Below, one piece after another: positions 1 to 9,260 of a stretch of DNA of 64,000 nucleotides (position 1 is the first letter of the stretch; every line of letters begins with the position of its first letter). The stretch lies in assembly GCF_002211305.1 (NCBI RefSeq), contig NZ_LOKW01000001.1, positions 434,001 through 498,000 on the forward strand. Direction: 5' to 3'. The notes under the pieces are model-generated. The model was given only the letters and a program-made list of their open reading frames with translations. It was not told the DNA's origin and made no database searches. This DNA is from Rhizobium sp. R634 (lineage in GTDB: Bacteria > Pseudomonadota > Alphaproteobacteria > Rhizobiales > Rhizobiaceae). Both the position numbers and the translations under genes were made by a program.

Positions 1-1719
1 GAGCAGCACGGGACTTCCACTTGCTGCGAGTTCGATTGCCAACGATCTGGCGACGAGCGACTTGCCTTCGCCGCTGTGAGCCGAGGTTACAACGATACTG
101 TTGGGCAGCTTTCCTCCATTGGATTGTTTGAGGGAAATCAAGACGTTGCGAATCGCTTCCTCAAACATCCCGTCTTGCGTGCCCGCGAAGAGTATCGACG
201 GATTTTCCCTGTCTTTCCTTTTCAGATGCGGAATGAATCCGGCGGGTATTATACGCGACATTCCGGCCACCTGGTCGAAGCTGCGGACCGACTTGTCCAT
301 CATCTCGACCACAAAGGCGGCGCTCACTGCGATCGAAATCGAAGCCAGGAGGGCGCCGGCCAAATAGAAAAGCCGTCCGCGTCCCTGCGGCGCAAGCGGC
401 ACTGCGGCTGGTGACAAAACCTCCAGTTCCGCCCCCGGCAGCATGGCTTGCCCAGCCAAGCCCCGGCGCTGCTCCTCAAGCCTGTCGAGTGCCGTTTGCT
501 CTTTGTCAGTCATGCGCTGAAGTCGCGCCAACTCGGTCTGCGCCAGGGCGACGCGAGAACGCTTCTCGTGAGCGACCGCCAATGCCGCTCGGACAGCGTC
601 ATCCTCATGATCGAGCGTCGCAAGCTTGGCGCGTATTGATTGGAGATATCGATCGACAGCAAGGTTGAGATCGGTGCGGGATTTAACGATCCTCGCGCGC
701 GCATCGACCACTGCTTCGGCAGTGTTGCCATATGTTTCAAGAAGGCGTTCGAGATCTTGCTCCTGTACACGAAGCTCACGTTGCATTGTGGCAATGCTGT
801 CGGGAATGGTTATATTCTGCAGGGCAAGCGAGGCGTCGTCGCCCGCTTCCATTGCAGATATCGTTGCTCTCGCTTCAGCGCGACTTTGTTCGATTTTTGC
901 TCGCCGCTCGCCCAACTCCATTGTCGATTTGATCGCTTCAACCTCAGCGTCGTCATTTGAGGCTAGCTCCATCGTTTTCTGATATTGGTCGGCGGCGTAG
1001 CGTGCTGCCTTCACGCGAATCTGCTGTTCGGCGATACGCTGCAGAATCCAATCTTCCGCTGCGTCCAGGCGGCTACGGAGACCTTCCTTGCGCTCTTCAA
1101 GGTAGATGCTGATGAGTCGGTTCGGGACCGCGGCTGCCAGTCGGGGGTCGCTTGCATCAAAGCCGATCTGAATAACGTCCCCCTGGCCATCGCGCCACAC
1201 GCGCAGCGCCTTGTAATACCGAGGGATTATGGGCTCGATGCCGGTTTGTGCCGACGAGGACGGTCTTTCTTGGTCGACTAATCCGCGCAATATTCCCCGG
1301 ATCTCGTCGATAAGCGAGGCTTTCTGCAGCGCTGGATTGAATTCCGGCCACTCGTCAAGCCGCAGGTCGCGAATGACCCGCTCTGCGATGCTTCTGGAAA
1401 GAAGCCGCTCGGTCTCCGATGTGGCATTCAGCGGATCGTTGCGGCCGGAATCGTCCGCACCCAGCGTGGTTGCCAGAGGCGTGTGGATAATCAGCCGGGA
1501 TTCGGCATGAAAGGTCGGCTTCAATCCCGAAATTGCGGCTGCGGCAGCCACCATAAGCAGCGCGACTATCGCCACTATCATGACCGCCCGTCGCCGGATA
1601 AGGCGCAAGCCTGATGTCAGGTCAAAGTCGTCCGATCTGGTCTCCACCTGAAACCGAGGATCGTATCGCATCGACGAGAGCGAGCTGTTGCGGTCTGGCG
1701 GGACAGTTGAAATCGTCAT
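1..1719 (-). CDS. Polysaccharide co-polymerase / tyrosine autokinase (Wzz-BYK, ExoP type), 3' end outside window
   Basis: This is an inner-membrane protein that sets polysaccharide chain length and carries a cytoplasmic P-loop tyrosine kinase. The 573 visible codons start at an ATG that overlaps the stop of the upstream glycosyltransferase (ATGA). They show a first membrane segment at about residues 45-64, a long periplasmic part with alpha-helical coiled-coil character (about 170-430), and a second membrane segment at about 448-470. A Walker A motif follows (SAHSGEGKS, with G550, G552, K553, S554). The frame is open to base 1, so Walker B and the tyrosine-rich tail lie outside. The order Wzz, coiled coil, membrane segment, kinase is that of ExoP-like fused proteins. 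It is the last visible gene of a four-gene minus-strand operon. The family call is firm. The specific polymer it serves is inferred from the neighbouring genes. Confidence 0.9.
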   Translation of the reverse strand, partial: MTISTVPPDRNSSLSSMRYDPRFQVETRSDDFDLTSGLRLIRRRAVMIVAIVALLMVAAAAAISGLKPTFHAESRLIIHTPLATTLGADDSGRNDPLNATSETERLLSRSIAERVIRDLRLDEWPEFNPALQKASLIDEIRGILRGLVDQERPSSSAQTGIEPIIPRYYKALRVWRDGQGDVIQIGFDASDPRLAAAVPNRLISIYLEERKEGLRSRLDAAEDWILQRIAEQQIRVKAARYAADQYQKTMELASNDDAEVEAIKSTMELGERRAKIEQSRAEARATISAMEAGDDASLALQNITIPDSIATMQRELRVQEQDLERLLETYGNTAEAVVDARARIVKSRTDLNLAVDRYLQSIRAKLATLDHEDDAVRAALAVAHEKRSRVALAQTELARLQRMTDKEQTALDRLEEQRRGLAGQAMLPGAELEVLSPAAVPLAPQGRGRLFYLAGALLASISIAVSAAFVVEMMDKSVRSFDQVAGMSRIIPAGFIPHLKRKDRENPSILFAGTQDGMFEEAIRNVLISLKQSNGGKLPNSIVVTSAHSGEGKSLVARSLAIELAASGSPVLL

Positions 1720-2855
1720 CGTTCACCAACCATTGTTTGAGGTTGCGCGGAGACAGCTTCGTAGAGTTCTTCCAGCGATCGCATGTAAGCCTTCATACTG
1801 AAGTGGGCGAGGTAATGAGCGCGGCCCTTGGCCGAGAGATGGTTGCGGATTCCCGGATCCGTGACCAATTTCGCCAGCGCCGCAGCCAGCGCATCCTTGT
1901 CTCCGACAGGGACGAAGACGCCGGTTTCACCGTCGGAAATGACTTCGTCATGCGCTCCGACGCGCGTGGTGACGACCGCAAGCCCGTGGGCAAGCCCTTC
2001 GACGACAGCCATCGCCAGGCCTTCGGCATGCGAAGGCAAGACCAGGATATCTGCCCGCGCACACAAGGCTTGCGCCTCGTCGGCGCCAAGCCAGCCCGGC
2101 ATTTTCACCAGATCTGAAAGTCCCAGGGCGGCAGCCTGACGTCGGTAGTCTTCGACAGATCCGTCGCCTGCCAGCACGGCGCGCCACCGGAGCTCTTTCA
2201 TGACCGGATGACTTAAGGCAAGCAGAAGCTCCGGCACGCCTTTGCGTTCGCTCAGCCGACCGAGAAATACGATCAACGGCACCTCGCCGATATGGACAAT
2301 GCGTGCCCCGGGGTCGGGAACGCAATTGCGGATGACGGCGATGCGGCGCTCGTCCACGCCCAAAAGCGTCTTGAGCGTCATGCGGTCGCGCTGGCCCAGT
2401 GCCACGACCTGGTCGGCATGTTGAAACATCCGGCGTATGAGCATTTGCTGGCGCGGAGAGCGTGCAGCGAAGTCGTTCGCGTAGTCGTAGTCGTGCAGGT
2501 GCAATATGTAAGAGCACCCGAGGCGACGGGCAGCCTCTGTCAGGACCAGTTTTCGTGTGGTGCTGCCGCGACCGGCGACATGAATATGGTGAATGCGGGC
2601 AGGTGCCATTATCCGGTCCTTCGCCATCATCAAGACGGCGCCGAGCAAGCGCACAGGCGACGTCGCCACGGACCATCGAGGTCCTCTGGTGTCGGTGACC
2701 AGGTGTGTTTCGCCGGCCGCCTTCGCCGTGTTCGAGATATAGCCGACCAGCCTGCCAATTCCGCCACCGTTTTCGCAGCCACCCGGGACGTAGTGGCGGA
2801 CGGTTGCCGCTGCGTTGCGTGTCGTCAGCCTGTTCCCATCCGTGAGCGCATCCAT
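1716..2855 (-). CDS. Glycosyltransferase family 4
   Basis: This is a GT-B fold sugar transferase of 379 aa that should add one sugar to the lipid-linked repeat unit on the cytoplasmic face. The N-terminal half has the GT4-style glycine-rich entry (GGCENGGGIGRLVGY). The C-terminal half has the donor-binding stretch FLGRLSERKGVPELL and the E-x7-E region (PSHAEGLAMAVVEGLAHG). The chosen ATG overlaps the upstream stop as TAATG, with GGGGA eight bases before it. An alternative in-frame ATG lies six bases upstream but sits too close to that Shine-Dalgarno sequence. It overlaps the downstream Wzz-kinase gene by four bases. Donor and acceptor cannot be read from sequence. Confidence 0.9.
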   Translation of the reverse strand: MDALTDGNRLTTRNAAATVRHYVPGGCENGGGIGRLVGYISNTAKAAGETHLVTDTRGPRWSVATSPVRLLGAVLMMAKDRIMAPARIHHIHVAGRGSTTRKLVLTEAARRLGCSYILHLHDYDYANDFAARSPRQQMLIRRMFQHADQVVALGQRDRMTLKTLLGVDERRIAVIRNCVPDPGARIVHIGEVPLIVFLGRLSERKGVPELLLALSHPVMKELRWRAVLAGDGSVEDYRRQAAALGLSDLVKMPGWLGADEAQALCARADILVLPSHAEGLAMAVVEGLAHGLAVVTTRVGAHDEVISDGETGVFVPVGDKDALAAALAKLVTDPGIRNHLSAKGRAHYLAHFSMKAYMRSLEELYEAVSAQPQTMVGER

Positions 2856-3955
2856 TAGCATGTCCCCACCACCTCACGATAAACGGCCGCAGCCTGTGCT
2901 CCGACGCGCTCAGGCGAATTCGGACCTGTGGCCCAAGCGAGCGCGCTGGTCCCGAAACTGCTTCTGAGCTCGTTATCTCTAGCCAATGTCCAGATGGCTC
3001 TCGCTAGCTGTTCCACATCTCCCGGTGGAACCACCATTCCCAATCGGTTCGGCACAACGGTGGCTCGCAATTCGCCGACATCAGTCACGATAACCGGCTT
3101 GCCGAATGCCGCGGCAAGATTGAGGACGCCGCTTTGAGAGGCTTCCGTATAGGGAAGGACGACGATATCGGCATCCAGAAAAAGCTGGGCGACCTCCATG
3201 TCCTCGATAAAGCGGTTGCGAATATCATAGCGGCCGGCTTCCCCCATAAGCGGCTGGAAGACCCACGGATCATCGCCGCGGCCGGCAACCGTAACGCGTA
3301 GATTGGGTAGCAGGTCCTTGAGCATCGCCTCGGCACGGATCAGATGCTCCAATCCCTTGTAAGCAAAAATCCGCCCGAAAAGCAGGACGCGCAAAGTTCC
3401 ATCTGCGCCGCGCCGCGCCATCTCGTACCGCCGAGCGAGATCCGCGTAGCGATGAATGGCGGGATGCGACAGGACATGGACACAATCAGGCGATTTCGAA
3501 TATCGCTCGAGGACCATTTGTTTCAGCCCTTCGCCATGGACGACGACATGACCCGATTGCCGCACCATCAATTGGGGAGCCCAGGCCGGCAGTGTGCGGG
3601 TGTCGGAATCGCCGGGATGCACTTCCACGTCATGGACGGTGGTCACGATCGGGATCGGGCGCCAAAACGGCGCGGCGAAGTTCAACCAGAGCGTCGAGTT
3701 GCTCAGAAGGTGAATGACGTCCGGCCGCTCCCGCCGGATAAGACGTGTGAGCTGATGCAGGAACCAGGGATTGGAGAGCGAGCGATGCCTTGGCCAGTCC
3801 ATCAGGTGCAGATCGACAGCCGGATCGATCCATGAAGCAAGGTGTGCGTAGCGCCGGCGCGGAACCGCCAGGATGACGTGCGCATGTCGCGCAACGCCGC
3901 TGGCGAAGGAGATGGTGTAGTCTTCCAATTCGGAAACCAGCAGCAATGCCTTCAT
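2855..3955 (-). CDS. Glycosyltransferase family 4
   Basis: A 366-aa GT-B glycosyltransferase, second of three transferases in this minus-strand operon. Visible family marks are the nucleotide-sugar-binding half with LLFGRIFAYKGLEHLI (about residues 190-205) and the C-terminal PYTEASQSGVLNLAAAFGKP acidic/glycine motif. There is no signal peptide or membrane segment, so it should act at the cytoplasmic membrane surface. It overlaps the previous gene by four bases and touches the next by one, so the genes are translationally coupled. Sugar specificity is not determinable here. Confidence 0.89.
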   Translation of the reverse strand: MKALLLVSELEDYTISFASGVARHAHVILAVPRRRYAHLASWIDPAVDLHLMDWPRHRSLSNPWFLHQLTRLIRRERPDVIHLLSNSTLWLNFAAPFWRPIPIVTTVHDVEVHPGDSDTRTLPAWAPQLMVRQSGHVVVHGEGLKQMVLERYSKSPDCVHVLSHPAIHRYADLARRYEMARRGADGTLRVLLFGRIFAYKGLEHLIRAEAMLKDLLPNLRVTVAGRGDDPWVFQPLMGEAGRYDIRNRFIEDMEVAQLFLDADIVVLPYTEASQSGVLNLAAAFGKPVIVTDVGELRATVVPNRLGMVVPPGDVEQLARAIWTLARDNELRSSFGTSALAWATGPNSPERVGAQAAAVYREVVGTC

Positions 3956-4902
3956 CCCGCTGACTCCGACAATCCAACATCCTGACCAAGTCGAGGCAGG
4001 TCGCGGGCCGTGCGCAATGCATCGCGCGTCCGCCTCAACAAGTTTGGTTCTCCGGCGAAAAAGAGCCCTTCCAGGGCAAGTCTGAACCGGGTGCGTATAT
4101 CCGCGCCCTCCAGCCTGGCTGAGGCGACCCGGTACGGATAGTGATCGGTCAGATGCAGCCTTCCCGCCAGATCGTGCGCGGAAAGAAACCGGTTCGTCGC
4201 TTCAACGGTCGCCTGCCAATGGGCCATCCGCTTTCGCAGCATGGCGGCATCATCGACGGGCCGATACCAGTTATTGCTGTGAATCCGGTAAAACCCGAGT
4301 GGATCCGACAAGGCGACAACGCCCCCCAGAAATGGATAGATGCCTGTGAGCCAGGCGTCGGCGGACAGGCGGAACTGCGCGGGAATATCACCCGCTGCAT
4401 CCCACGCGCTGCGTCTTACGGCGATGGCCGATGTCATCGGGAAGGGCCACCAGCCAGCCGATCTGGCGAGCCGCGTCGACAAATCTCCTGAACACAGGGT
4501 CCGAGGGATCGGCCTGAAGGCCGGTGAGCCATCGCTCTGCGTTGGCTGAAGTCGATGATAAACAAGCGACGCCTGGGGATTCGAACGGAAAGCAGCGGCG
4601 GTTGCCGACAGCTTGCCCGGCGCCCACCAGTCATCTGCATCGAGAAAGCAGAGGATGTCGCCACTGCTTAACCTCACAGCGGCATTCATGGCGGCGGCCT
4701 GCCCCTGGTTCTCCTGGAAGAGCACCTTTACTTGGCTGCCATAGCCATCGAGAACAGAGCGCGACTGGTCGCTCGACCCGTCGTCGACGACGATTATCTC
4801 GACATTGGATGTCTGCTGGCTCAAGGCGCTGTCGATTGCCTGGGCAACGAAGCGACCGTAATTGTAGTTATTGATAAGGACGCTGATTGTAGGCCGCTCC
4901 AT
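3952..4902 (-). CDS. Glycosyltransferase family 2
   Basis: A 316-aa GT-A fold inverting glycosyltransferase. The N-terminus shows the typical beta-strand and nucleotide-binding pattern (ISVLINNYNYGRFV, then EIIVVDDGSSDQS), followed by the metal-binding DxD-type site in LCFLDADDWW at about residues 85-94. The ATG chosen has GAGGGG a few bases upstream. A TTG 12 bases earlier is a poorer start. It is the first gene of the minus-strand operon running through two GT4 genes into the Wzz-kinase, so the operon promoter should lie in 4903-5509. The substrate is unknown. Confidence 0.9.
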   Translation of the reverse strand: MERPTISVLINNYNYGRFVAQAIDSALSQQTSNVEIIVVDDGSSDQSRSVLDGYGSQVKVLFQENQGQAAAMNAAVRLSSGDILCFLDADDWWAPGKLSATAAAFRSNPQASLVYHRLQPTQSDGSPAFRPIPRTLCSGDLSTRLARSAGWWPFPMTSAIAVRRSAWDAAGDIPAQFRLSADAWLTGIYPFLGGVVALSDPLGFYRIHSNNWYRPVDDAAMLRKRMAHWQATVEATNRFLSAHDLAGRLHLTDHYPYRVASARLEGADIRTRFRLALEGLFFAGEPNLLRRTRDALRTARDLPRLGQDVGLSESAG

Positions 4903-5509
4903 GACACCCCTCAAGCGCGTCGCTGCGCGACACGTCGGTGCGCCAGAGTTGCGAATGCTCGCGCGTTGGGCAGCGCGGATTGATGCAAGGAGTTCTGCTC
5001 GACCAGGACTTCGCCTTGAGCCGGTAGGGTCACCGTCGACAACGCCGCAACGCCTGACGCTCCGCTTATATAAAGTAACAATCCAGGACCATGACGCAGA
5101 ACCATAGCAATCCCAACCCTTCTAAGCGTCACCTGCCAACGGCCGGCTGCGCCAGAATTATTGCCTCACTTCACCGGAAACTGCGGATCAGCGCGACGTG
5201 CTTCGCGATATGCTTTCATCGTCAAGCTACCGGTGATCGGGCACGGGTGACATCTCCTCTTATGGGCAATGCCATGGGCCCCGGCACCAACTTTTGGGGG
5301 AGGGGTGGGCCGTAAACTTAACCCAGACACCGTCCTTGGAGGGTGGGAATGCGCGTTAGGCTTAGCCCTGCCTTCGTTTGCGTTGGTTGACTGGGGAGGT
5401 GGCGGGATGATTGTTGATTGGCAGGCAGCGCCGCTTTGAAAGGGAACCCATGTCTTTCCAGATTGCCGCGATCAACAGCCTCTCATCCGTCTAAGAGTTG
5501 GGAGCGGTA
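4903..5509. other. Divergent intergenic region
   Basis: About 600 bases separate the minus-strand transferase operon from the plus-strand polymerase gene, so it must carry at least two promoters. I see no convincing full-length gene. Two tiny reading frames precede the polymerase: a 10-codon frame at 5407 behind GGGGAGG, and a 14-codon frame at 5450 behind AGGG. They could be leader peptides or chance. No sigma-54 promoter match or strong palindrome was found. Confidence 0.5.
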
Positions 5510-6832
5510 ATGAGAGCCTATACGCTTGGAGTAGCCAATGGGCCGACCCTCAGTTGGCGAGCGATAGAGTGCTGGGGCGCCGGCGTGTGCCTTTTTCTTC
5601 AAACAGGCGCGCTTTTTCCGCTCCTGTTGGCGGATGCGGACGGAGCGCTCAGCGATCATGCCAGGTCTATACTACGTCTGCTTTGCCTACCCGTATACGG
5701 GTTTACATTGTTGATGCTGGTACGAAATCTTCCGCAATTTCTCACCGCGCTCAAGCGAAATTGGCTTGTCCCCGTGATGGTTGCCATACCGTTTGTATCT
5801 GTCTTCTGGTCGGTAGGCCCATCAACGACATTCAGGCGCGCCATCGGCCTGCTCTTTACGGTACTTCTGGCCTATGTGCTGGCGATACGCTTCACACCGA
5901 GACAGTTGCTTCTCCTTGCATTTGCGACCTTCGGAACATGTATCATCCTTAGCCTGTTGATTTTCGTAGCGTCGCCGGGTCTCGCCCGCATGCCGCTGGA
6001 CGGCGCGCTGCGGGGCGTCTTCATTCACAAGAACAGTCTCGGTTGGTATGCCGGCATGATGATACTGGCGGCGACCGCCGTTTTAATGGACGCCGACCGG
6101 GGCTTGCGACGAGCCGCTTTGCTGTTGCTGATTGCGGGTGGGATTTGTCTCGTGGGCTCCGGATCGATGACCGCGATCATTGCGACGGTATCAGCCTATT
6201 GTTTGATCGGCTTCTACTCCGTCTTGCAGCGGCTCCGTGGCATCAGTCGCATCGTCTTCATCCTGTTTTTCGTACAACTGGCTGTCGGGCTCCTCCTTTG
6301 GCTTCACGAATTCCTGGTCCCATTCCTTGAAGCGCTCGGCAAGGATGCGACTTTGACGGGTCGAGTGCCCTTGTGGGAGCTGGTCGATGGTCAGATAGCC
6401 GATCATCTGCTGCTCGGCTTCGGCTACCAGGCGTTTTGGACGGAGGCGAACCCGGAAGCCTGGATTATCTGGTCAAAGATCCAGTGGATGGCTCCCCACG
6501 CCCATAATGGATTTCGCGATACGATGCTGAGCTTCGGAATAAGCGGAATGGCGTTGTTCGCTCTGATGGTTTTGCAGGCACTACGCCAAGGGGCCGTCCT
6601 TCAGTGCCGGGATCAGCATTACGGCTGGCTCTGGATGAATGTCTTCACGGTCGTGATTTTGGTGATGAACCTGACCGAGACCATCTTCCTGATCCAGAAT
6701 GACGCGATATTCATTCTGTTCATAACGGGCATCATCATGTTCTCGCTGTACGCGCCTGTGGTTTCGACGGCTCCTGGCCGGCGACTGCGGGCACCGGCAC
6801 GGAGCGGAGCGGCGGAGCTGCAAGTCTCATGA
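5510..6832 (+). CDS. O-antigen ligase / Wzy-type polymerase family membrane protein
   Basis: A roughly 440-aa polytopic inner-membrane protein with about ten to twelve hydrophobic segments, most likely the polymerase that joins repeat units in the periplasm. The family mark is the large periplasmic loop (about residues 305-345) ending in MAPHAHNGFRDTMLSFG, which matches the conserved HxHN motif region of Wzy_C/WaaL proteins. The ATG at 5510 has GGAG five bases before it. A TTG 12 bases earlier is less likely. It overlaps the next gene by four bases (ATGA). Polymerase and ligase are hard to separate by sequence. The locus context favours polymerase. Confidence 0.86.
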   Translation: MRAYTLGVANGPTLSWRAIECWGAGVCLFLQTGALFPLLLADADGALSDHARSILRLLCLPVYGFTLLMLVRNLPQFLTALKRNWLVPVMVAIPFVSVFWSVGPSTTFRRAIGLLFTVLLAYVLAIRFTPRQLLLLAFATFGTCIILSLLIFVASPGLARMPLDGALRGVFIHKNSLGWYAGMMILAATAVLMDADRGLRRAALLLLIAGGICLVGSGSMTAIIATVSAYCLIGFYSVLQRLRGISRIVFILFFVQLAVGLLLWLHEFLVPFLEALGKDATLTGRVPLWELVDGQIADHLLLGFGYQAFWTEANPEAWIIWSKIQWMAPHAHNGFRDTMLSFGISGMALFALMVLQALRQGAVLQCRDQHYGWLWMNVFTVVILVMNLTETIFLIQNDAIFILFITGIIMFSLYAPVVSTAPGRRLRAPARSGAAELQVS

Positions 6833-8958
6833 GGCTGCGTTTCGCACCGATCTTTGGCGTTTTGCTTGCGATGCTCTTTCCGCAGCCGAGCAACTTGGCA
6901 TCGGTGAGCCAGGATGCAGATGCGCCCGACAGGCTGCGGACAGCTGTCAGGGAAGCGACTTGCGCGGAAGCGTCGCCGGCGACCCTTTCGGACAAGCTGA
7001 AGGGGACTTCGCTGAGCGATGTATTGACCGGCACATCCGCGGTCCGGACAGTGTTCTATGTTTCTCCCAATGGCAAAGACAACTGGAGCGGACGTCTTGC
7101 CAAACCAAACCCTCAGGGTACCGACGGTCCCTTTGCCAGCATTGAAAAAGCTCGGGATGCTGCGCGCCAGAACGGCGGCCAAAACACAATCGCAATGGGC
7201 AATGGAGACTACTATCTCGTTCAACCGATAGTCTTCGATGCTCGCGATGCGGGCCTGGTCATCGCGGCGAGATGTAACGAAATGCCGATTTTGCACGGTG
7301 GCCCGCTTATGCGCAACTGGGCGCCTCAGGCCGATGGTCGCTGGACGGCACCGCTGAGGTTGCCGCCCGATGAGGCGGTGGGCGATCTCTTCGTCGATGG
7401 GATCCTGCAAACTCGGGCCCGCTTTCCCAACGCTCCCCTTGGCGGAGATCCGCGTAAGGGATGGTTGTTTGCAGCCAAGTGCGAGCCGGACAGCGATATT
7501 TGGCAAGGTAATACGCGCTTTTGCTTCCGTGCCGGTGATCTTCCGGCGTTGGAAGATCCAACCGGGCTTGTCGTCCACATCGTTGGCGGCTACCAGCCGG
7601 GAAGCCAATGGGGCAGTGACACTCTCCCGGCTGTTTCAATCGACGCGGCAACCCGGACTGTTCATACCAAAGGCACCGGCTATTTTTTCACCGCAGAAGG
7701 CAGCCGCTATTTCTTGACGGGGGCAGCGGCCCTGCTCGATGTTCCTGGGGAGTGGCGGTATGACGTCGCTGCGGGACAGCTGACCTATATCCCTACCGAT
7801 AGACTATTCCCGAGCTCCGCGGTTGTCGCCGGCATCCTGCCGACATTCTTCAAGCTGGACGGGGCCGATGGCATGGTTGTCTCGGGCCTCGAGTTTCGTG
7901 ACGGAGGTCCGCAGGGCAGCGGCAAGTTCTATACCGACACCAGAGGCTTTGGCGCCATACGGCTCGAGCATGCAGACCGCGTCAGGCTGCTCGGCAACGT
8001 CATGAAAAATGTCGGCGTCGGCATTCACGTAAGCGAAAGCGAGGATGTTCTGATTGCCGGCAACGTGATCGGAGATGTGGCTGGCAACGGGATTTACATC
8101 GGCACGACTTATGGCAGCTTCGGCAAATCGAACGGCGCCAGAATCCTGTCGAACCATATCCATGACGTCGGAAGGGTCTATTTTGAAACCGCGGGAATAT
8201 GGTTCCAAGCGGCCGACAACATCAGGATCGCCCATAACCTGGTCGAAAATACCGCGCAGTTCGGTATCGCCGGCGGCTCACTGTGGGGTGCGCAAGACGC
8301 AGTCTACGACGCAGTCATCGAATATAACGAGGTCCGCAATGCCAATCAGCAAACGGCAGATGGCGGTGGCATCAAGCTGATGGGCGAGCAGGCCGACCTC
8401 ATGAACAGCAGCATCCGCTACAATCTGGTGACCGGGACAGGCCAGCTTATGAACAGGGCCGATGGGACGTTCTGGCCTGCCGGATATGAAAATATCAATG
8501 AGTGGCCGACCCCTATCAGCTGGGCAATCTATACCGATGGCAAAGCCAGCGGTGTGCGCATCGAAGGAAATACGCTCTCGGACAATATATCGGCGATCGG
8601 CATCAACGGCGGCTGGAGCAACCTGGTGACGGGAAACGTCATCACGCACGGATCGGGCGCGGCTTTTCGCGTTGATGATAGTACGGGCAGGGGTTGGCAT
8701 CCGCCATGGGCGCGTCCTAATCGTATCGAGAACAATATCGTGTCGATCGACAGTAGCAACGGGCTGGCAGCCTATGTCTACGCTCCTGACCATGGGTCCG
8801 GATACGTGCAGTTCGCACATAACCGCTACACCGGCAATTTGAACGACAAGAGCTTCCGAATACATCCGAAGATCACGCCTCGGGGAGAATTTGGCAGTTT
8901 ACGAGATCTTCAGAAGGCTGGGGCGGACACCGACAGCGTAGTCGCAACGCCCGAGTAA
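6829..8958 (+). CDS. Exported right-handed parallel beta-helix protein (putative polysaccharide lyase/hydrolase-like)
   Basis: A 709-aa protein with an N-terminal signal sequence (about residues 1-24, hydrophobic FGVLLAMLF core). At about 76-110 it has an FYVSPNGKDNWSG entry common to beta-helix glycan-active proteins. From about 340 to 620 come repeated asparagine/glycine-rich PbH1-like rungs (for example VLIAGNVIGDVAGNGIYIG). It should work in the periplasm or outside, where such proteins cut, epimerise or bind acidic polysaccharide. Catalytic residues cannot be assigned by eye. It is translationally coupled to the polymerase gene, which suggests it acts on the same polymer. Activity is inference. 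Confidence 0.82.
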   Translation: MRLRFAPIFGVLLAMLFPQPSNLASVSQDADAPDRLRTAVREATCAEASPATLSDKLKGTSLSDVLTGTSAVRTVFYVSPNGKDNWSGRLAKPNPQGTDGPFASIEKARDAARQNGGQNTIAMGNGDYYLVQPIVFDARDAGLVIAARCNEMPILHGGPLMRNWAPQADGRWTAPLRLPPDEAVGDLFVDGILQTRARFPNAPLGGDPRKGWLFAAKCEPDSDIWQGNTRFCFRAGDLPALEDPTGLVVHIVGGYQPGSQWGSDTLPAVSIDAATRTVHTKGTGYFFTAEGSRYFLTGAAALLDVPGEWRYDVAAGQLTYIPTDRLFPSSAVVAGILPTFFKLDGADGMVVSGLEFRDGGPQGSGKFYTDTRGFGAIRLEHADRVRLLGNVMKNVGVGIHVSESEDVLIAGNVIGDVAGNGIYIGTTYGSFGKSNGARILSNHIHDVGRVYFETAGIWFQAADNIRIAHNLVENTAQFGIAGGSLWGAQDAVYDAVIEYNEVRNANQQTADGGGIKLMGEQADLMNSSIRYNLVTGTGQLMNRADGTFWPAGYENINEWPTPISWAIYTDGKASGVRIEGNTLSDNISAIGINGGWSNLVTGNVITHGSGAAFRVDDSTGRGWHPPWARPNRIENNIVSIDSSNGLAAYVYAPDHGSGYVQFAHNRYTGNLNDKSFRIHPKITPRGEFGSLRDLQKAGADTDSVVATPE

Positions 8959-9260
8959 TAGGGGAGAATGTCCGGGCTGACTCAACTCAGGTTCAACACT
9001 GACTTTTGGAGGTCCGTGATGGATGCGACGCACGTCGAGATGATCAAGGGGAGCGTGTCAGGGGCTCTGTGCCGGGTGAGACCAAAGGCAAACGCGGGTT
9101 CCCGGGGCGATAGACGATCCAGCGCAAAGGTATCTCCTTTGCGGAGAGCGTGGCGTCAACGGAAAAGGGGGTCGGGATTGTCGTGCCGGAAAGAGGAAGA
9201 GACACGACTGCCCGTGACGTGTAGGCCCGCCGCCTGAAAGGCGACGGGCCGACCCGGTTA
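8959..9260. other. Short intergenic stretch with a weak small ORF
   Basis: About 300 bases lie between two convergent beta-helix genes. A 72-codon plus-strand frame at 9019-9237 has a good GGAGG six bases before its ATG. Its product is arginine-rich and unlike any family I know, so I do not call it a gene. The region ends with the stem-loop at 9224-9250. Confidence 0.4.
9224..9250. terminator. Stem-loop, possible bidirectional terminator
   Basis: GGCCCGCCGCC and GGCGACGGGCC pair with one mismatch around a five-base loop. It lies just past the stop of the minus-strand RTX gene, between convergent genes. No T-run follows on either strand, so intrinsic termination is uncertain. Confidence 0.4.

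Noticed and set aside
5424..5445. TGGCAGG sequence as a sigma-54 promoter upstream of the polymerase
   Set aside because: The matching TTGC element at the right spacing is missing.
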